Assembly (NCBI RefSeq): GCF_011762095.1
Contig: NZ_JAASQO010000001.1
Coordinates: 372,001-436,000 of the forward strand
Origin: Parvibaculum indicum
Lineage (GTDB): Bacteria > Pseudomonadota > Alphaproteobacteria > Parvibaculales > Parvibaculaceae
Direction of reading: 5' to 3'
Length of the DNA: 64,000 nt
In this document: in pieces, positions 21,727 to 32,424 of the stretch
How the letters are laid out: every line of letters begins with the position of its first letter
How positions within the stretch are numbered: the first letter of the stretch is position 1
Notes under the pieces: generated by a model
Seen by the model: only the letters and a program-made list of their open reading frames with translations
Told to the model about the DNA's origin: nothing
Databases searched by the model: none
Translations under genes and position numbers: made by a program

Positions 21727-22117
21727 TTAAGCTCTCTCCTTCGCGCACAACCCCTGTGCGCTTGGGGACGGTTACCCGTCTTTGGCAAATGCCGTGCGTC
21801 GCTTCGGTTCGGCAGCCAAGCCGCACCTCCGCATCACACGGCGCTCACTTGCCTGTCCCGGGCTCCAACCGATCCCGAAGACCGGACCATGCCGACCTTC
21901 AAAACCGTTTCAGCTCCCGTCTGTGCCGGCCGCCTCTTAACTGGCGCTTAGCCGTCATCCCGAAAGGGGATCGGGCACCTGCAGTCTCGGACAGGTAAAC
22001 GGACGATGGCGCAGCCACCCCGGTTCACCATCAGGTAAAGCCAGAGTGCCTGCGTCCCGTCCGTTTCAACCGTCCGCGGACTCCGAGAGCCCTGCGGACG
22101 GAAACTCGTTACCGGCC
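21727..22117 (-). promoter_or_regulatory. rplJL leader, candidate L10-binding autoregulatory RNA
   Basis: A 391-base gene-free stretch between rplA and rplJ with several strong stems. A 9-bp perfect stem pairs 21997-22005 with 22058-22066 and encloses smaller helices. An 8-bp stem pairs 22070-22077 with 22094-22101 just after rplA. A 7-bp stem pairs 21743-21749 with 21755-21761 shortly before rplJ. The place and the long-range stem match the known L10 leader, where L10-L12 binding blocks rplJ translation. The assignment is by position and fold only. Confidence 0.6.
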
Positions 22118-22819
22118 TCAGGCCGGCTGCAGCGCCGTCGCCGTGTCGACCTTGACCCCGGGGCCCATGGTCGAGCTGATCGCGATGCGCTTGATATACG
22201 TGCCCTTGGCGCCTGTCGGCTTGGCCTTGTTCACGGCATCGACCAGGGCGCGGATATTTCCAGCGATCTGGTCTTCGGTGAAGCTCGCCTTGCCGACGCC
22301 GGCATGCACGATACCGGCCTTCTCGACGCGGAATTCCACGGCGCCGCCCTTGGCGGCCTTCACGGCTTCCTCGACATCCGGCGTTACCGTACCGACCTTC
22401 GGGTTCGGCATCAGGCCGCGCGGACCCAGCACCTTACCCAGACGGCCGACCAGCGGCATCATGTCCGGCGTCGCAATGCAGCGATCGAAGTCGATCTTGC
22501 CGCCCTGAACTTCCTCGGCGAGATCTTCCGCGCCGACGACATCGGCACCCGCGGCCTTGGCCGCCTCCGCCTTGTCGCCCTTGGCGAAAACCGCCACACG
22601 AACGGAACGGCCGGAACCGTTCGGCAGCGTCACCACACCGCGGACCATCTGGTCGGCATGGCGGGGATCGACGCCGAGCGCGATGGCCACTTCCACCGTC
22701 TCGTCGAATTTCGCGCCGGCCTTCGACTTGACGAGCTTCACAGCTTCGTCGAGCGAATAGGTCGCCTTGCGGTCGATGCCCTCACGGGCGTTCTCGATGC
22801 GTTTTCCTGCTTTCGCCAT
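22118..22819 (-). CDS. rplA: 50S ribosomal protein L1
   Basis: 233-residue protein of the L1 stalk, which moves deacylated tRNA from the E site. It contains [24 protein letters not shown]-type sequence ([19 protein letters not shown] here) and [10 protein letters not shown] near residue 130. It follows rplK after 4 bases and in many bacteria represses the rplKA message. Confidence 0.98.
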   Translation of the reverse strand: MAKAGKRIENAREGIDRKATYSLDEAVKLVKSKAGAKFDETVEVAIALGVDPRHADQMVRGVVTLPNGSGRSVRVAVFAKGDKAEAAKAAGADVVGAEDLAEEVQGGKIDFDRCIATPDMMPLVGRLGKVLGPRGLMPNPKVGTVTPDVEEAVKAAKGGAVEFRVEKAGIVHAGVGKASFTEDQIAGNIRALVDAVNKAKPTGAKGTYIKRIAISSTMGPGVKVDTATALQPA

Positions 22820-22823
22820 GGCC

Positions 22824-23252
22824 TTACTCCGTCACCTGAAGGCCCATGGAACGGGCGGAACCGGCAATGATCTTCGTCGCCTGATCGAGATCGTTGGCGT
22901 TGAGATCCTTCATCTTCTGTTCTGCGATTTCGCGGCACTGCGCCATCGTGACGGTGCCTGCGCTGTCGCGGCCCGGCGTCTTGGAACCGGACTTGATCTT
23001 CGCTGCCTTCTTCAGGAAGAAGGAGGCGGGCGGGGTCTTCATCTCGAACGTGAAAGAGCGGTCCGAATAAGCGGTGATGATCACCGGAATCGGCATGCCC
23101 TGCTCCATCTGCTGGGATTCCGCGTTGAACGCCTTGCAGAATTCCATGATGTTCAGACCACGCTGACCGAGCGCGGGACCGATCGGCGGCGAAGGATTCG
23201 CCTGTCCGGCCGGCACCTGCAACTTGATGTAGCCTTCGATTTTCTTAGCCAT
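22824..23252 (-). CDS. rplK: 50S ribosomal protein L11
   Basis: 142-residue protein of the GTPase-associated centre, needed for stringent-factor activation and bound by thiostrepton-type drugs. The proline-rich [20 protein letters not shown] segment at about residues 13-32 and GTARSMGL-type C-terminus ([12 protein letters not shown]) are diagnostic. It is first in the rplKAJL set. Confidence 0.98.
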   Translation of the reverse strand: MAKKIEGYIKLQVPAGQANPSPPIGPALGQRGLNIMEFCKAFNAESQQMEQGMPIPVIITAYSDRSFTFEMKTPPASFFLKKAAKIKSGSKTPGRDSAGTVTMAQCREIAEQKMKDLNANDLDQATKIIAGSARSMGLQVTE

Positions 23253-23363
23253 CTCTATCCCCTTCCGGCACCTGCCGGATCTGTGGGTTAGTGGTTCATC
23301 GGTCCGGGCCGGCTATTGCATACCGGCCCTCGCCTCCCACACACGACAACAGGCGGAAAAGCC

Positions 23364-23894
23364 CTAGAGCTTCTCGACCTGCGAATATTCGAGCTCCACC
23401 GGCGTGGCGCGCCCGAAAATCGACACGGCAACCTTGAGCCGCGCCTTTTCCTCGTCGACTTCCTCGACGAAACCGTTGAACGAGGCGAAAGGTCCATCCG
23501 CGACGCGCACCTGCTCGCCGATCTCGAACGTGATCGACGGCTTGGGACGCTCCACGCCTTCCTGCACCTGATGCAGGATGCGATCGACTTCCGCCTGGCT
23601 GATGGGCATCGGCTTGTTGTCCGCGCCCAGGAAACCCGTCACCTTCGGCGTTTCCTTGACCAGATGATAGGTCTGGTCCGTCAGCTCCATCTTCACCAGC
23701 ACATAGCCGGGAAAGAATTTGCGTTCCGCATTTATCTTTCGCCCGCGCCGCATCTCGACGACCTCTTCGGTCGGCACGAGAATCTCCTCGAACTCGTCGG
23801 CAAGCCCGTGCTGCTCCGCCTGCTCGCGGAGCGCCTCGGCCACCTTCTTCTCGAAGTTCGAGTAGGCGTGAACGATGTACCAGCGTTTGGCCAT
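23364..23894 (-). CDS. nusG: Transcription termination/antitermination protein NusG
   Basis: 176-residue elongation factor that binds RNA polymerase and links to S10 or Rho. It has the NGN domain ([20 protein letters not shown], then [20 protein letters not shown]) and a C-terminal KOW domain ([20 protein letters not shown]). It follows secE after 14 bases in the standard secE-nusG pair. Confidence 0.98.
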   Translation of the reverse strand: MAKRWYIVHAYSNFEKKVAEALREQAEQHGLADEFEEILVPTEEVVEMRRGRKINAERKFFPGYVLVKMELTDQTYHLVKETPKVTGFLGADNKPMPISQAEVDRILHQVQEGVERPKPSITFEIGEQVRVADGPFASFNGFVEEVDEEKARLKVAVSIFGRATPVELEYSQVEKL

Positions 23895-23908
23895 GGGCCC
23901 CTATTGCC

Positions 23909-24109
23909 TCAACTGCCGCCAAGCCCGAGCACGAAAGATACGCCCATGCTCAGCACCTGATCGGCTAGAAAGAAGAAAACCGTCGCAAACGCCACCATAA
24001 TGAACACCATGACGGTCGTGATCACGGTTTCCCGGCGCGTCGGCCAGGTCACTTTCATGACCTCCGAACGAACCTGCTGCAAAAATTGGAGCGGATTGGT
24101 CTTCGCCAT
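23909..24109 (-). CDS. secE: Preprotein translocase subunit SecE
   Basis: 66-residue single-span membrane protein that stabilises the SecY channel. It has the conserved amphipathic segment QQVRSEVMKVTWPTRRETV followed by one transmembrane helix (about residues 32-60). The short single-helix form is normal outside enterobacteria. Confidence 0.96.
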   Translation of the reverse strand: MAKTNPLQFLQQVRSEVMKVTWPTRRETVITTVMVFIMVAFATVFFFLADQVLSMGVSFVLGLGGS

Positions 24110-24216
24110 TCCTGCCTAAATCCTCTATTGCGCGCCTGACCGGACTGCGCCGGCCATCCTGTCCTTCTGCCGGGTCCGACCGGGTTTTCCTGACCCCGCC
24201 ACCCGACTGCCGGCGC

Positions 24217-24292
24217 TGGCAGGAGTGGAGGGGCTCGAACCCCCAACCCCCGGTTTTGGAGACCGGTGCTCTACCAGTTGAGCTACACTCCT
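24217..24292 (-). tRNA. tRNA-Trp (CCA anticodon)
   Basis: A complete 76-base cloverleaf on the minus strand: 7-bp acceptor stem AGGAGTG/CACTCCT, anticodon loop CTCCAAA with CCA, and the T-loop GTTCGAGCC. The 3' CCA is encoded (24219-24217). It lies between tuf copy 2 and secE, a classic bacterial location. Confidence 0.97.
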
Positions 24293-24349
24293 AGGCGCGC
24301 CCTGCAGCACCTGAACCTTTAAATCCGGTCCAGAACCTTACGAGACGCC

Positions 24350-24378
24350 AAAGCCCTCCGCGGTTCCCCGCGAAGGGC
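24350..24378 (-). terminator. Weak intrinsic terminator after tuf copy 2
   Basis: Ten-base arms (24353-24362 and 24369-24378) pair on the transcribed strand with one G-U, followed by only TTT. It lies just beyond the tuf stop and before tRNA-Trp. Some read-through into tRNA-Trp and secE is likely. Confidence 0.5.
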
Positions 24379-24389
24379 CGGTTCCAGGA

Positions 24390-25580
<1,191 letters not shown>

Positions 25581-25691
25581 CGGCTCACGTCACCTTCAGT
25601 TGATCGATCAGTCCATAGCCGCCGGAAGACCCGGCGCGTCGAACTCTTCCACTTTTCCTTCGCCGCCACGACAACCGGCGTCGAAACACTC

Positions 25692-25765
25692 TGGAGCGGG
25701 TGAAGGGAATCGAACCCTCGTCGTAAGCTTGGAAGGCTTCTGCTCTACCATTGAGCTACACCCGC
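25692..25765 (-). tRNA. tRNA-Gly (TCC anticodon)
   Basis: A 74-base tRNA on the minus strand with acceptor stem GCGGGTG/CACCCGC, anticodon loop CTTCCAA containing TCC, T-loop GTTCGATTC, discriminator T and encoded CCA. It lies just upstream of tuf copy 2 and is probably co-transcribed with tRNA-Tyr and tuf. Confidence 0.97.
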
Positions 25766-25891
25766 CCGAATCCTGATGCCCCTTGATCGAGGCCGCTCCT
25801 GTCCCGCATGAGGCGCTTCGGGGGCTGCCGGTCACGGCGCTCTACCCTCAGAGCCGGCGCGCGAGCCACGCCACATCTATATATCCGTCGG

Positions 25892-25976
25892 TGGTGGAGG
25901 GGGTTGGATTCGAACCAACGTAGGCATAGCCAGCGGATTTACAGTCCGCCCCCTTTAGCCACTCGGGCACCCCTCC
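25892..25976 (-). tRNA. tRNA-Tyr (GTA anticodon)
   Basis: An 85-base class II tRNA with a long variable arm, acceptor stem GGAGGGG/CCCCTCC, anticodon GTA in the loop CTGTAAA, T-loop GTTCGAATC and encoded CCA. It is first in the Tyr-Gly-tuf-Trp-secE array. Confidence 0.97.
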
Positions 25977-26257
25977 GTTCTCCGACGAGATATGTCCGAT
26001 GCTAAATCTCTTGAAATCCCAATGAGTTCGCGCGTTTCTTTCGAGCACCGCCAGCTTGCGCCCGGGCGGCTTTATTGAGCTTTGCCGGGCTTGTGTCAAC
26101 AGAAATCCCGCAGAAAAGCTGGCGTGACCGTTGAGTTATCCCGCTTGGCAAATGCTGAAACGCCTCCGCAGCGTCTTCTGTCCAGCTTTTCAGCCAACCG
26201 AAGGCACTGATGCAGAGGCGATTGCAAGAGCCTGAGTGGCGCAATATAAGCGCGCCT

Positions 26258-27121
26258 ATGAGCAGGCGCAAGCAATCCCGGAAGCAAAATCGGCCCGATT
26301 CGTCCTCCCGAAGGGCCAGCGAGGCCGATTCTTCTCCCCGCGCGCCCCGTCCCGATCGGTCCGCTCCTCCCAAAAGGCGTCAAAGGGGCGGCTCTCAGGG
26401 GGCGTCCCCGGATGAAAACTGGCTATACGGCTTCCACGCCGTGCTGGCGGCGCTGGAAAACCCGGCCCGCAGCCCCAAACGCCTCCTTCTGACAAAAAAC
26501 GCCAGCGCCGAACTTCACCGCCAGGGGCGCGCCGCCCTGCCGCTGACGCCCGAACCGGCCTCCGGCGAGGAGATCGCCTTCCTTCTGCCGCCCGGGGCCG
26601 TTCATCAGGGAATAACCCTGCAGGCAAGCCCTCTGCCCGATTACGACCTGCCGGAGGCCAGCGAAGAGGCGCGCAGTGTCGTGATCCTCGACCAGGTGAC
26701 CGATCCGCATAATTTCGGGGCCATCCTGCGCTCTGCAGCCGTTTTCGGCGCCACAGCCCTCGTGACGACGGCCCGCCATTCCCCGCCTCTGGGCGGCGTC
26801 CTCGCCAAGGCCGCCTCCGGCGCGCTCGAGAAGGTGAAAATCGCCCGGGTTCCCAATCTCGCCCGGGCGATGGAAGAATTGCAGGATCTCGGTTTCGAGC
26901 TGATCGGCCTCGACGGCGATGCCGACGCCACCCTCCCCGCCCTCGACCTCGGCGAGCGGGTCGGCCTCGTGCTGGGCGCGGAGGGCGCCGGCCTCAGACG
27001 CCTCACACGGGAACATTGCGACCTGCTGGCGAAACTTCCCGCCTCCGGCGACATGCGCAGCCTCAACGTCTCCAACGCCGCCGCCGTCGCCCTCTACGAA
27101 CTTTTCCGCCGCACCCTGTAA
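26258..27121 (+). CDS. rlmB: 23S rRNA (guanosine-2'-O)-methyltransferase, TrmH/SPOUT family
   Basis: About 287 residues. A basic, probably disordered N-terminus of about 45 residues precedes the substrate-binding domain (ENWLYGFHAVLAALENPARS). The C-terminal SPOUT knot has the three family motifs: DQVTDPHNFGAILRSAAVFG, LVLGAEGAGLRRLTREHCD and SLNVSNAAAVALYE. The family methylates G2251 of 23S rRNA using S-adenosylmethionine. An in-frame ATG at 26210 with AAGG just upstream is an alternative start. It is divergent from the tRNA-Tyr array. Confidence 0.88.
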   Translation: MSRRKQSRKQNRPDSSSRRASEADSSPRAPRPDRSAPPKRRQRGGSQGASPDENWLYGFHAVLAALENPARSPKRLLLTKNASAELHRQGRAALPLTPEPASGEEIAFLLPPGAVHQGITLQASPLPDYDLPEASEEARSVVILDQVTDPHNFGAILRSAAVFGATALVTTARHSPPLGGVLAKAASGALEKVKIARVPNLARAMEELQDLGFELIGLDGDADATLPALDLGERVGLVLGAEGAGLRRLTREHCDLLAKLPASGDMRSLNVSNAAAVALYELFRRTL

Positions 27122-27199
27122 CTTCCATGAAATGCGCGAAACGGGCCTCGATTCCCGCCTTGCCCGGCCCGACGCCCGCCACTATCTTGCGCGCAGATT

Positions 27200-27275
<76 letters not shown>

Positions 27276-27282
27276 GCCCGCC

Positions 27283-27297
27283 CTGAAAGCCTTTCAG
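27283..27297. repeat. Short perfect inverted repeat between tRNA-Thr and a convergent gene
   Basis: Seven-base arms CTGAAAG/CTTTCAG with a single base between. It lies 8 bases after tRNA-Thr and overlaps the stop codon of the convergent glycosyltransferase gene. It could help end transcription, but no U-run follows it. Confidence 0.4.
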
Positions 27298-29357
27298 AGT
27301 AGGCCCCTGTCAATAAGCATCCGCCGCATCTGCTGCCCCACCGCTTCGGGCGAATATCGCTCGATCATCGTCTGCCGCCCCCGCATTCCCTTCAGCCGGG
27401 CGGCTTCCGGATCGTCCACGATTTCCCGCAAGGCACGCCCCGCATCCTCGATATCGGGCTCCGCCCAAACCTGCCCCTTCCAGTCGACATAACTGTCCGG
27501 CTCCAGCGGGACGAGCCGATATGCAACCGGATAGCCGGTTTCTTCATCGACGAAATCCGTGGTCGAGGAAAAATCGGTAGAGACCACAGGCTTGCCCGCC
27601 GCCATCGCCTCTGCCGGCCCGAAGCCGAACCCCTCCGAACGATGCAGCGAAATAAACGCATCGCATGACATCACGAGACGATCCATTTCCTCGCGCGTCA
27701 GCGTCCTGTCGATCACCTCGATCCGCGGGTCCTGACGGGCCGCCTCGAGGAGCCATCGGCGGCGTCCGTCATCGTTACCTCCCCTGACTTTCACGCTGAG
27801 GCGGACATCCTGTCGCCCGCCGGCAAAGGCACTGGTGAACGCCCTGACGGGGCCTTCCGGGTTTTTCCGGGAGGCAAAGGAATCGAAGTCCATATAGGCT
27901 AGGAACCTGAACAGTCCGGCCTCCTCATGCGGCTGTAGCAGGGGGATACGCACGGGCTGTGGCAGGACGAAGACGGGCGCGTCGCAAGATTTGGCAAACG
28001 CATCGGCGACGAAATTGGACGGCGCCCAAACCTCGTCATAGGCACTCACCAAGTGACTTGTGCCCTCCGGCAAGCTGCCCAGCTCCCAGAAAGGGTAGAG
28101 AATATCCGTTCGCCCCGGGTTGATCTTGCCCATATAGCGAAAGAAGTTGACCGCATCGAAGACATGAATGCTCGCCTGCCGATCGGTCGCCAGCCCGCAC
28201 TTCGTGTGAAACTCTCCGTCATAGGCCGTTTTCGATGTTGGGCGGGCATCGTAAAGCGAGAGCGGAATACGCGCCGCATCTGCGGCATAGCTCAGATTTC
28301 GCGCAGCCTGGCCGAGCCCGATGACCGACTGCAAATGCCCGATTAGACAAATCCCCGGGTAAAATGGCGGCCCGCCATTCATGCGTATACGGAATTCCTT
28401 CATCCGCCCTGCCAGACCGTCCCGCTCTTTCCGCGGCAATTCCGAAATGATCTCCAGCGGGCTTTGACCGAGATTTGCTCCAAAGCCGAAGGCGCCGGTC
28501 AACTCGGGCACAAACCATGCCGAAGGCAAGCGGCCTTCCTTCCATCCCTGAAACAAATAGTGATGAAGAGGATCGACCCCCGCCTGCCGCACATCCGAAT
28601 AGACCCGGAGATACCACTCGCTGTCGAAAAGGCCGGATTGCAGCATCCAGTTCCTTGTCTCATCCGGGACCGGGGAATATTTGCTCCGACGCTTTTTCAG
28701 AGGTCGCGTCCAACGGCTGATCGTCCCCGCAAGCGGAAAAGATCGCCTCGGCGTTCCATATCGCCCTTTCCCGTCGCTACGGGACTTCCATAACCCACCG
28801 CCCTCGGGGGAAGGGACAATCAGTTCGGCGGGCCGCACGGATTGGAAACGGGAGAGAAAATCATCGAGCGGGCACGGACCGGAAAGGCCATCGACCGTCA
28901 GATCGCCGCGTCCGAGCGCGACAAAGCCTTCATCCCCCTCGGCCTCGACGGCAACCGGCCCGACTGTCCCGTCTCCATCTTCGAGCGCAGCTGACAGACG
29001 CGCAAAACAGGCCGCGTCGAACCGTTTTCCCGCCTTCACGGCGCAAGCATAATCTCCGCGCCAATCTGCAAGACGCTTCGCCCCCGCATCGCTGTCCGCC
29101 ACATGACTGCAGCCGCGAAGCGTCCGGCAAAGAATCTCGCATGACGGATCGACCCGCCCTTCCGGAGACCCCAGCAGAAAGACTTCAATGTTACGAAAGG
29201 TCTGGCTTTCGAGAGAACGAAGCGTATCCGAAATGTCTTCCGACGCTGCGTCGCGCACATCCACGAAAATGGAGAAAAGAAACGGAGAAAGAGAATAAGA
29301 GCCATGCTTTTTCAACGGCAGCCATTCATCTCGACCCATTCCCGGTTTTCCCCTCAT
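27294..29357 (-). CDS. Large modular glycosyltransferase (GT4-type C-terminal domain)
   Basis: 687 residues in three parts. Residues 24-200 resemble a worn GT2 fold (SLESQTFRNIEVFLLGSPEG) without a clear DXD. Residues 240-282 are the short module found between glycosyltransferase domains of cell-surface polysaccharide enzymes (LFDSEWYLRVYSDVRQAGVD, then HHYLFQGWKEGRLPS). Residues from about 330 are a GT-B glycosyltransferase with HRSEGFGFGPAEAMAAGKPV, the nucleotide-sugar glutamate motif. No signal peptide is visible. The sugar and acceptor are unknown. It is a lone gene with no other polysaccharide genes nearby. Confidence 0.8.
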   Translation of the reverse strand: MRGKPGMGRDEWLPLKKHGSYSLSPFLFSIFVDVRDAASEDISDTLRSLESQTFRNIEVFLLGSPEGRVDPSCEILCRTLRGCSHVADSDAGAKRLADWRGDYACAVKAGKRFDAACFARLSAALEDGDGTVGPVAVEAEGDEGFVALGRGDLTVDGLSGPCPLDDFLSRFQSVRPAELIVPSPEGGGLWKSRSDGKGRYGTPRRSFPLAGTISRWTRPLKKRRSKYSPVPDETRNWMLQSGLFDSEWYLRVYSDVRQAGVDPLHHYLFQGWKEGRLPSAWFVPELTGAFGFGANLGQSPLEIISELPRKERDGLAGRMKEFRIRMNGGPPFYPGICLIGHLQSVIGLGQAARNLSYAADAARIPLSLYDARPTSKTAYDGEFHTKCGLATDRQASIHVFDAVNFFRYMGKINPGRTDILYPFWELGSLPEGTSHLVSAYDEVWAPSNFVADAFAKSCDAPVFVLPQPVRIPLLQPHEEAGLFRFLAYMDFDSFASRKNPEGPVRAFTSAFAGGRQDVRLSVKVRGGNDDGRRRWLLEAARQDPRIEVIDRTLTREEMDRLVMSCDAFISLHRSEGFGFGPAEAMAAGKPVVSTDFSSTTDFVDEETGYPVAYRLVPLEPDSYVDWKGQVWAEPDIEDAGRALREIVDDPEAARLKGMRGRQTMIERYSPEAVGQQMRRMLIDRGLL

Positions 29358-29509
29358 CCGCTCCCGGCACGGATTTTTTGATCGCTTTACCCGTTCTCAC
29401 AAAAATGGAGGCGGCCTCGGCGGCGCCTCCATTCTACTTCGAAACAAATTTTATCGATAGACGCAAACTGCCTTTTGTCCACCGTCGAAACGGGTTCGTC
29501 CCCCGGAGA

Positions 29510-29941
29510 TTACTCCGTCGAGCAAGGATATTTCGACGCCAGCGCACGGGCGGAAAGTTCAAGCGCCGGCTTGTCCAGAAGGTCGGGGTGCTCTTCGGCA
29601 TAACCGACGGCGAGCTTTGCGAACTCGTCGAACCGGATCAATTGGGGCGGCTCGAAACAGACGGTCTCGTCTTCATTCGGACCGAGGCGATGGACTTCGA
29701 AAGGCGCACCCGGCTCGCGCCCATTATTGACGGCGCTGACCAGCCCCACTGCATAGCTCTTGCAGGACGCCGACCCCACCACGTCATCGACATTCGCCTC
29801 GCCTTTCAAAAACGACTTGCAGGACTGCACCAGTTCCGCGCCGGCTTCCACGCGCGACGCCGCGGCCTGAGCCGGGGCCGACAGGCTGGCGCCCACCGCA
29901 AGCAGGAATGCGGCGACGGCCGGGACAACGAGATATTTCAT
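29510..29941 (-). CDS. Secreted Rap1a/Tai-like protein
   Basis: 143 residues with an excellent ribosome-binding site (GGAGGAG) and a signal peptide (about 1-26, ending AQA). The mature part has four cysteines: SCKSFLKG, SCKSYAVGLVSAV, VCFEPP and KYPC, and the closing pattern EEHPDLLDKPALELSARALA. This matches the Rap1a/Tai family, known from type VI amidase immunity proteins in Serratia and Enterobacter. No amidase effector is adjacent, so a general periplasmic role is as likely as immunity. Confidence 0.65.
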   Translation of the reverse strand: MKYLVVPAVAAFLLAVGASLSAPAQAAASRVEAGAELVQSCKSFLKGEANVDDVVGSASCKSYAVGLVSAVNNGREPGAPFEVHRLGPNEDETVCFEPPQLIRFDEFAKLAVGYAEEHPDLLDKPALELSARALASKYPCSTE

Positions 29942-30046
29942 CTGGGCTCCTCCTTTGGATGATCGACGCGTTTCTTGTTCAATGTCGGCTGACGCATCGT
30001 GCGTTTCAATGTGCCATGAGATGAACATTCGGCAATTTGCGTCAGA

Positions 30047-31312
30047 TCAATCTCCGCTTCGCACCGATGCCGTGCGGGCGCCGGCCGCCTGCGCCGCCCT
30101 GGCTTTCTCGTCGTTTTCGGTGATCTGGCGCCCCAGCGCGAGATAGGTCGGAATCTCGTCGTCGGCGAGCGGCTTCATCGCCTGCTTCCGCTTCATCGCC
30201 GCCTCGATATAGGGCGCAAGTTCTTCCATCTTGCGGCGTTCGCGCTCTTCTTCTTCCGCCTTGAACTCAGGCATCACCTTTTCGGCGAAAAGTTCCATCG
30301 CCTCGCAAATATGCCGGTGACGGTTCTTCCCGCCCTGCTGGATGAAGATCACCTGATCGACGCCCGCGTCGCGGAAGCCTTTCAAATGCTCCCGCACCTG
30401 ATCCGGCGTCCCGATGCCGCGATTGGCTCCCTCTTCGGGAATATTGTCTCGCGCGGCTTCGAAATTCGCCCAGATGTCCGTCCGGCCCGGCTTGTGTTCG
30501 CCGAAGATGTAATGATGGCCGAGCCCGTAGCTGAAGAAGCGGAACCCATCCATGCCGCGACGCTTGGCCTCTTCCTCGTCCTCATGCACGGAAAAGCCCG
30601 TCACCATGGCAATGTTCGGGTTCACATTATGGCCGATGGGCACGCATTCTTCCTTGAAGATGCGGTAATAGTCGTCGACCCATTTTTTCGCCTCTTCGGT
30701 ATCGACGAAAGCGAAAGTGAGAGCCCCGATGCCTAGCCGCGCGGCGAGCTTGATTGTCTCGCGGTTGGAGCAGGCGACCCAGATCGGCGGGTGCGGCCGT
30801 TGCACCGGCTTCGGCACCACGTTCCGGCAAGGCATGGAGAAATACTTCCCCTCGAAGCCCGGATAAGGGTCCATCGCCATCATGTTGGCGCATTGCTCCA
30901 CGCCCTCGCGCCACATATCGCGCTTCTCGGACGGCTCGATGCCGAAACCGCCCAGTTCCATGATGGAGGAACTTTCGCCCGTGCCCCATTCCACACGACC
31001 ATTGGAGACGAGATCGAGCATGCCGATCCGCTCCGCCACGCGGGCCGGGTGATTGTATTTGGGCGGCATCAGCACGATGCCGTGCCCGAGACGAATATTC
31101 TTTGTACGTTGCGAACAGGCCGCGAGAAACACTTCCGGCGCAGAGGAGTGCGAATACTCCTCCAGAAAATGGTGTTCCACTTCCCACGCATAATCGATGC
31201 CGAGCCTGTCGGCGAGCTCCACCTGATCGAGCGCTTCCTGAATGAGCTTCTGCTCGTCGCCTTGCGCCCAGGGCCGCGGCAATTGATGTTCGTAAAAGAT
31301 CCCGAACTTCAT
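30047..31312 (-). CDS. Luciferase-like (LLM class) flavin-dependent monooxygenase
   Basis: 421 residues starting MKFGIFYEHQLPRPWAQGDE after GGGAGGAG. The TIM-barrel signatures of the F420/FMN bacterial luciferase family are visible: YAWEVEHHFLEEYSHSSAPE, RLGHGIVLMPPKYNHPARVA and VSNGRVEWGTGESSSIMELG. Residues from about 345 form a charged, helical C-terminal extension. Such enzymes insert one oxygen into an organic substrate using reduced flavin from a partner reductase, or act with F420. It lies 34 bases after a ferritin-like gene and likely shares its transcript; the substrate is unknown. Confidence 0.85.
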   Translation of the reverse strand: MKFGIFYEHQLPRPWAQGDEQKLIQEALDQVELADRLGIDYAWEVEHHFLEEYSHSSAPEVFLAACSQRTKNIRLGHGIVLMPPKYNHPARVAERIGMLDLVSNGRVEWGTGESSSIMELGGFGIEPSEKRDMWREGVEQCANMMAMDPYPGFEGKYFSMPCRNVVPKPVQRPHPPIWVACSNRETIKLAARLGIGALTFAFVDTEEAKKWVDDYYRIFKEECVPIGHNVNPNIAMVTGFSVHEDEEEAKRRGMDGFRFFSYGLGHHYIFGEHKPGRTDIWANFEAARDNIPEEGANRGIGTPDQVREHLKGFRDAGVDQVIFIQQGGKNRHRHICEAMELFAEKVMPEFKAEEEERERRKMEELAPYIEAAMKRKQAMKPLADDEIPTYLALGRQITENDEKARAAQAAGARTASVRSGD

Positions 31313-31346
31313 CGGACTCTCCTCCCCTGTTTCGATTTCCCGCCGC

Positions 31347-32381
31347 TCAGGCCGCGCGCGCCTTCGTCTCGAGCGCTTCGAATTCGGCGAAGAGTTTGCG
31401 GCCTTCCGGCGTCGCTTCCAGCCGCGCCCCGATCGCGTCATGCGTTTGTTGTCGGGAGAAATCGGCCTGGGTCACGGCATGCCACTCCACCATGCCCTCC
31501 CAGATCGGATCGATGAGATCCTTGCCCTTCACCGTGCCGCCATCGACGGCCTTGAAGGTGAAGCTGCGCATCTCCGAAATCGTCGTCTGCAGATAACCGA
31601 CATGGATGGCCTCGTCGACACGGATGCGCTCGACCATCTCCGCCGCCATTTCCGCATCGGCGCGGCGATCGGTGAAAAGTTCCGGATCCCGCATGATCTC
31701 GCAACAGAAGCTGAAGAAACTCTCCGCCCGCACCTCGATCATCAGCACATTCATCAGCAGAAGGATGAGCTGCTCGAACCCTTCCGGAAGCTGCGGCATG
31801 AGCCGCCCCTGATCCGGCCGCCCGATGCTTTCCGGCACCTCCGGAATGGGATAGGCATCCGCCCCGAAAAGAAGGTCGCGCGCGGCAAACCACATCGCGT
31901 CATGCGCGCCATATTCCGGGTGATCCGGATCGCCGCCCTCATCCGCGCCATGGGCGTAGAGAAGCCCCTTGTGCAGATGGCCGGCGCAGGTCTGCGAAAT
32001 ATCGTCTGCGATGATCTGCTGAAAGTCGGGGGCCTGCAGGTCGCACAATGCACGGCCCCGCGCCTCGATGATTCCGGTAATGGTGAGCGAGTTCCACAGG
32101 CTCTCCCCATACCCGTTTTTCAGGAGAAGTCGCTGCTGCTCGATGCTCGGATAATTGCCGCGCTTCAGGAGCTGCACGCTCGCATCGATAAGCGGCCAGC
32201 CGCTTTTCGTCAGTTGCTCCTGCCAGGCATGAACCGCGGGCCAGCGATGGAGCGTCCGCGGCGAGAGATAGCTGCCATCGGCCGCGATCCCGCCATGCAA
32301 CAGATAACCCGCCGCTTCATGCGGCCTGGCCGCCTCATGCGACGCCATCAATTCGTCGCGGCTGTAAGTAAGCTTTGCCAT
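31347..32381 (-). CDS. Uncharacterised ferritin-like protein, putative diiron oxygenase
   Basis: 344 residues, no family name recognised. Helical sequence carries spaced carboxylate and histidine motifs: IIEARG (E106), AGHLHKG (H135, H137), EVRAESFFSF (E216, E220) and DEAIHVGYL (E257, H260). This pattern, ending in ExxH, is what a four-helix diiron centre needs, so a ferritin-like oxidase or oxygenase is inferred. There is no signal peptide. It sits between a TetR gene (43 bases upstream) and a luciferase-like monooxygenase (34 bases downstream), which suggests joint work on one compound. Confidence 0.55.
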   Translation of the reverse strand: MAKLTYSRDELMASHEAARPHEAAGYLLHGGIAADGSYLSPRTLHRWPAVHAWQEQLTKSGWPLIDASVQLLKRGNYPSIEQQRLLLKNGYGESLWNSLTITGIIEARGRALCDLQAPDFQQIIADDISQTCAGHLHKGLLYAHGADEGGDPDHPEYGAHDAMWFAARDLLFGADAYPIPEVPESIGRPDQGRLMPQLPEGFEQLILLLMNVLMIEVRAESFFSFCCEIMRDPELFTDRRADAEMAAEMVERIRVDEAIHVGYLQTTISEMRSFTFKAVDGGTVKGKDLIDPIWEGMVEWHAVTQADFSRQQTHDAIGARLEATPEGRKLFAEFEALETKARAA

Positions 32382-32424
32382 CCTCCGGTTCCTCCCTGTG
32401 GCAATTCATTTTATTTCGGCAGCG

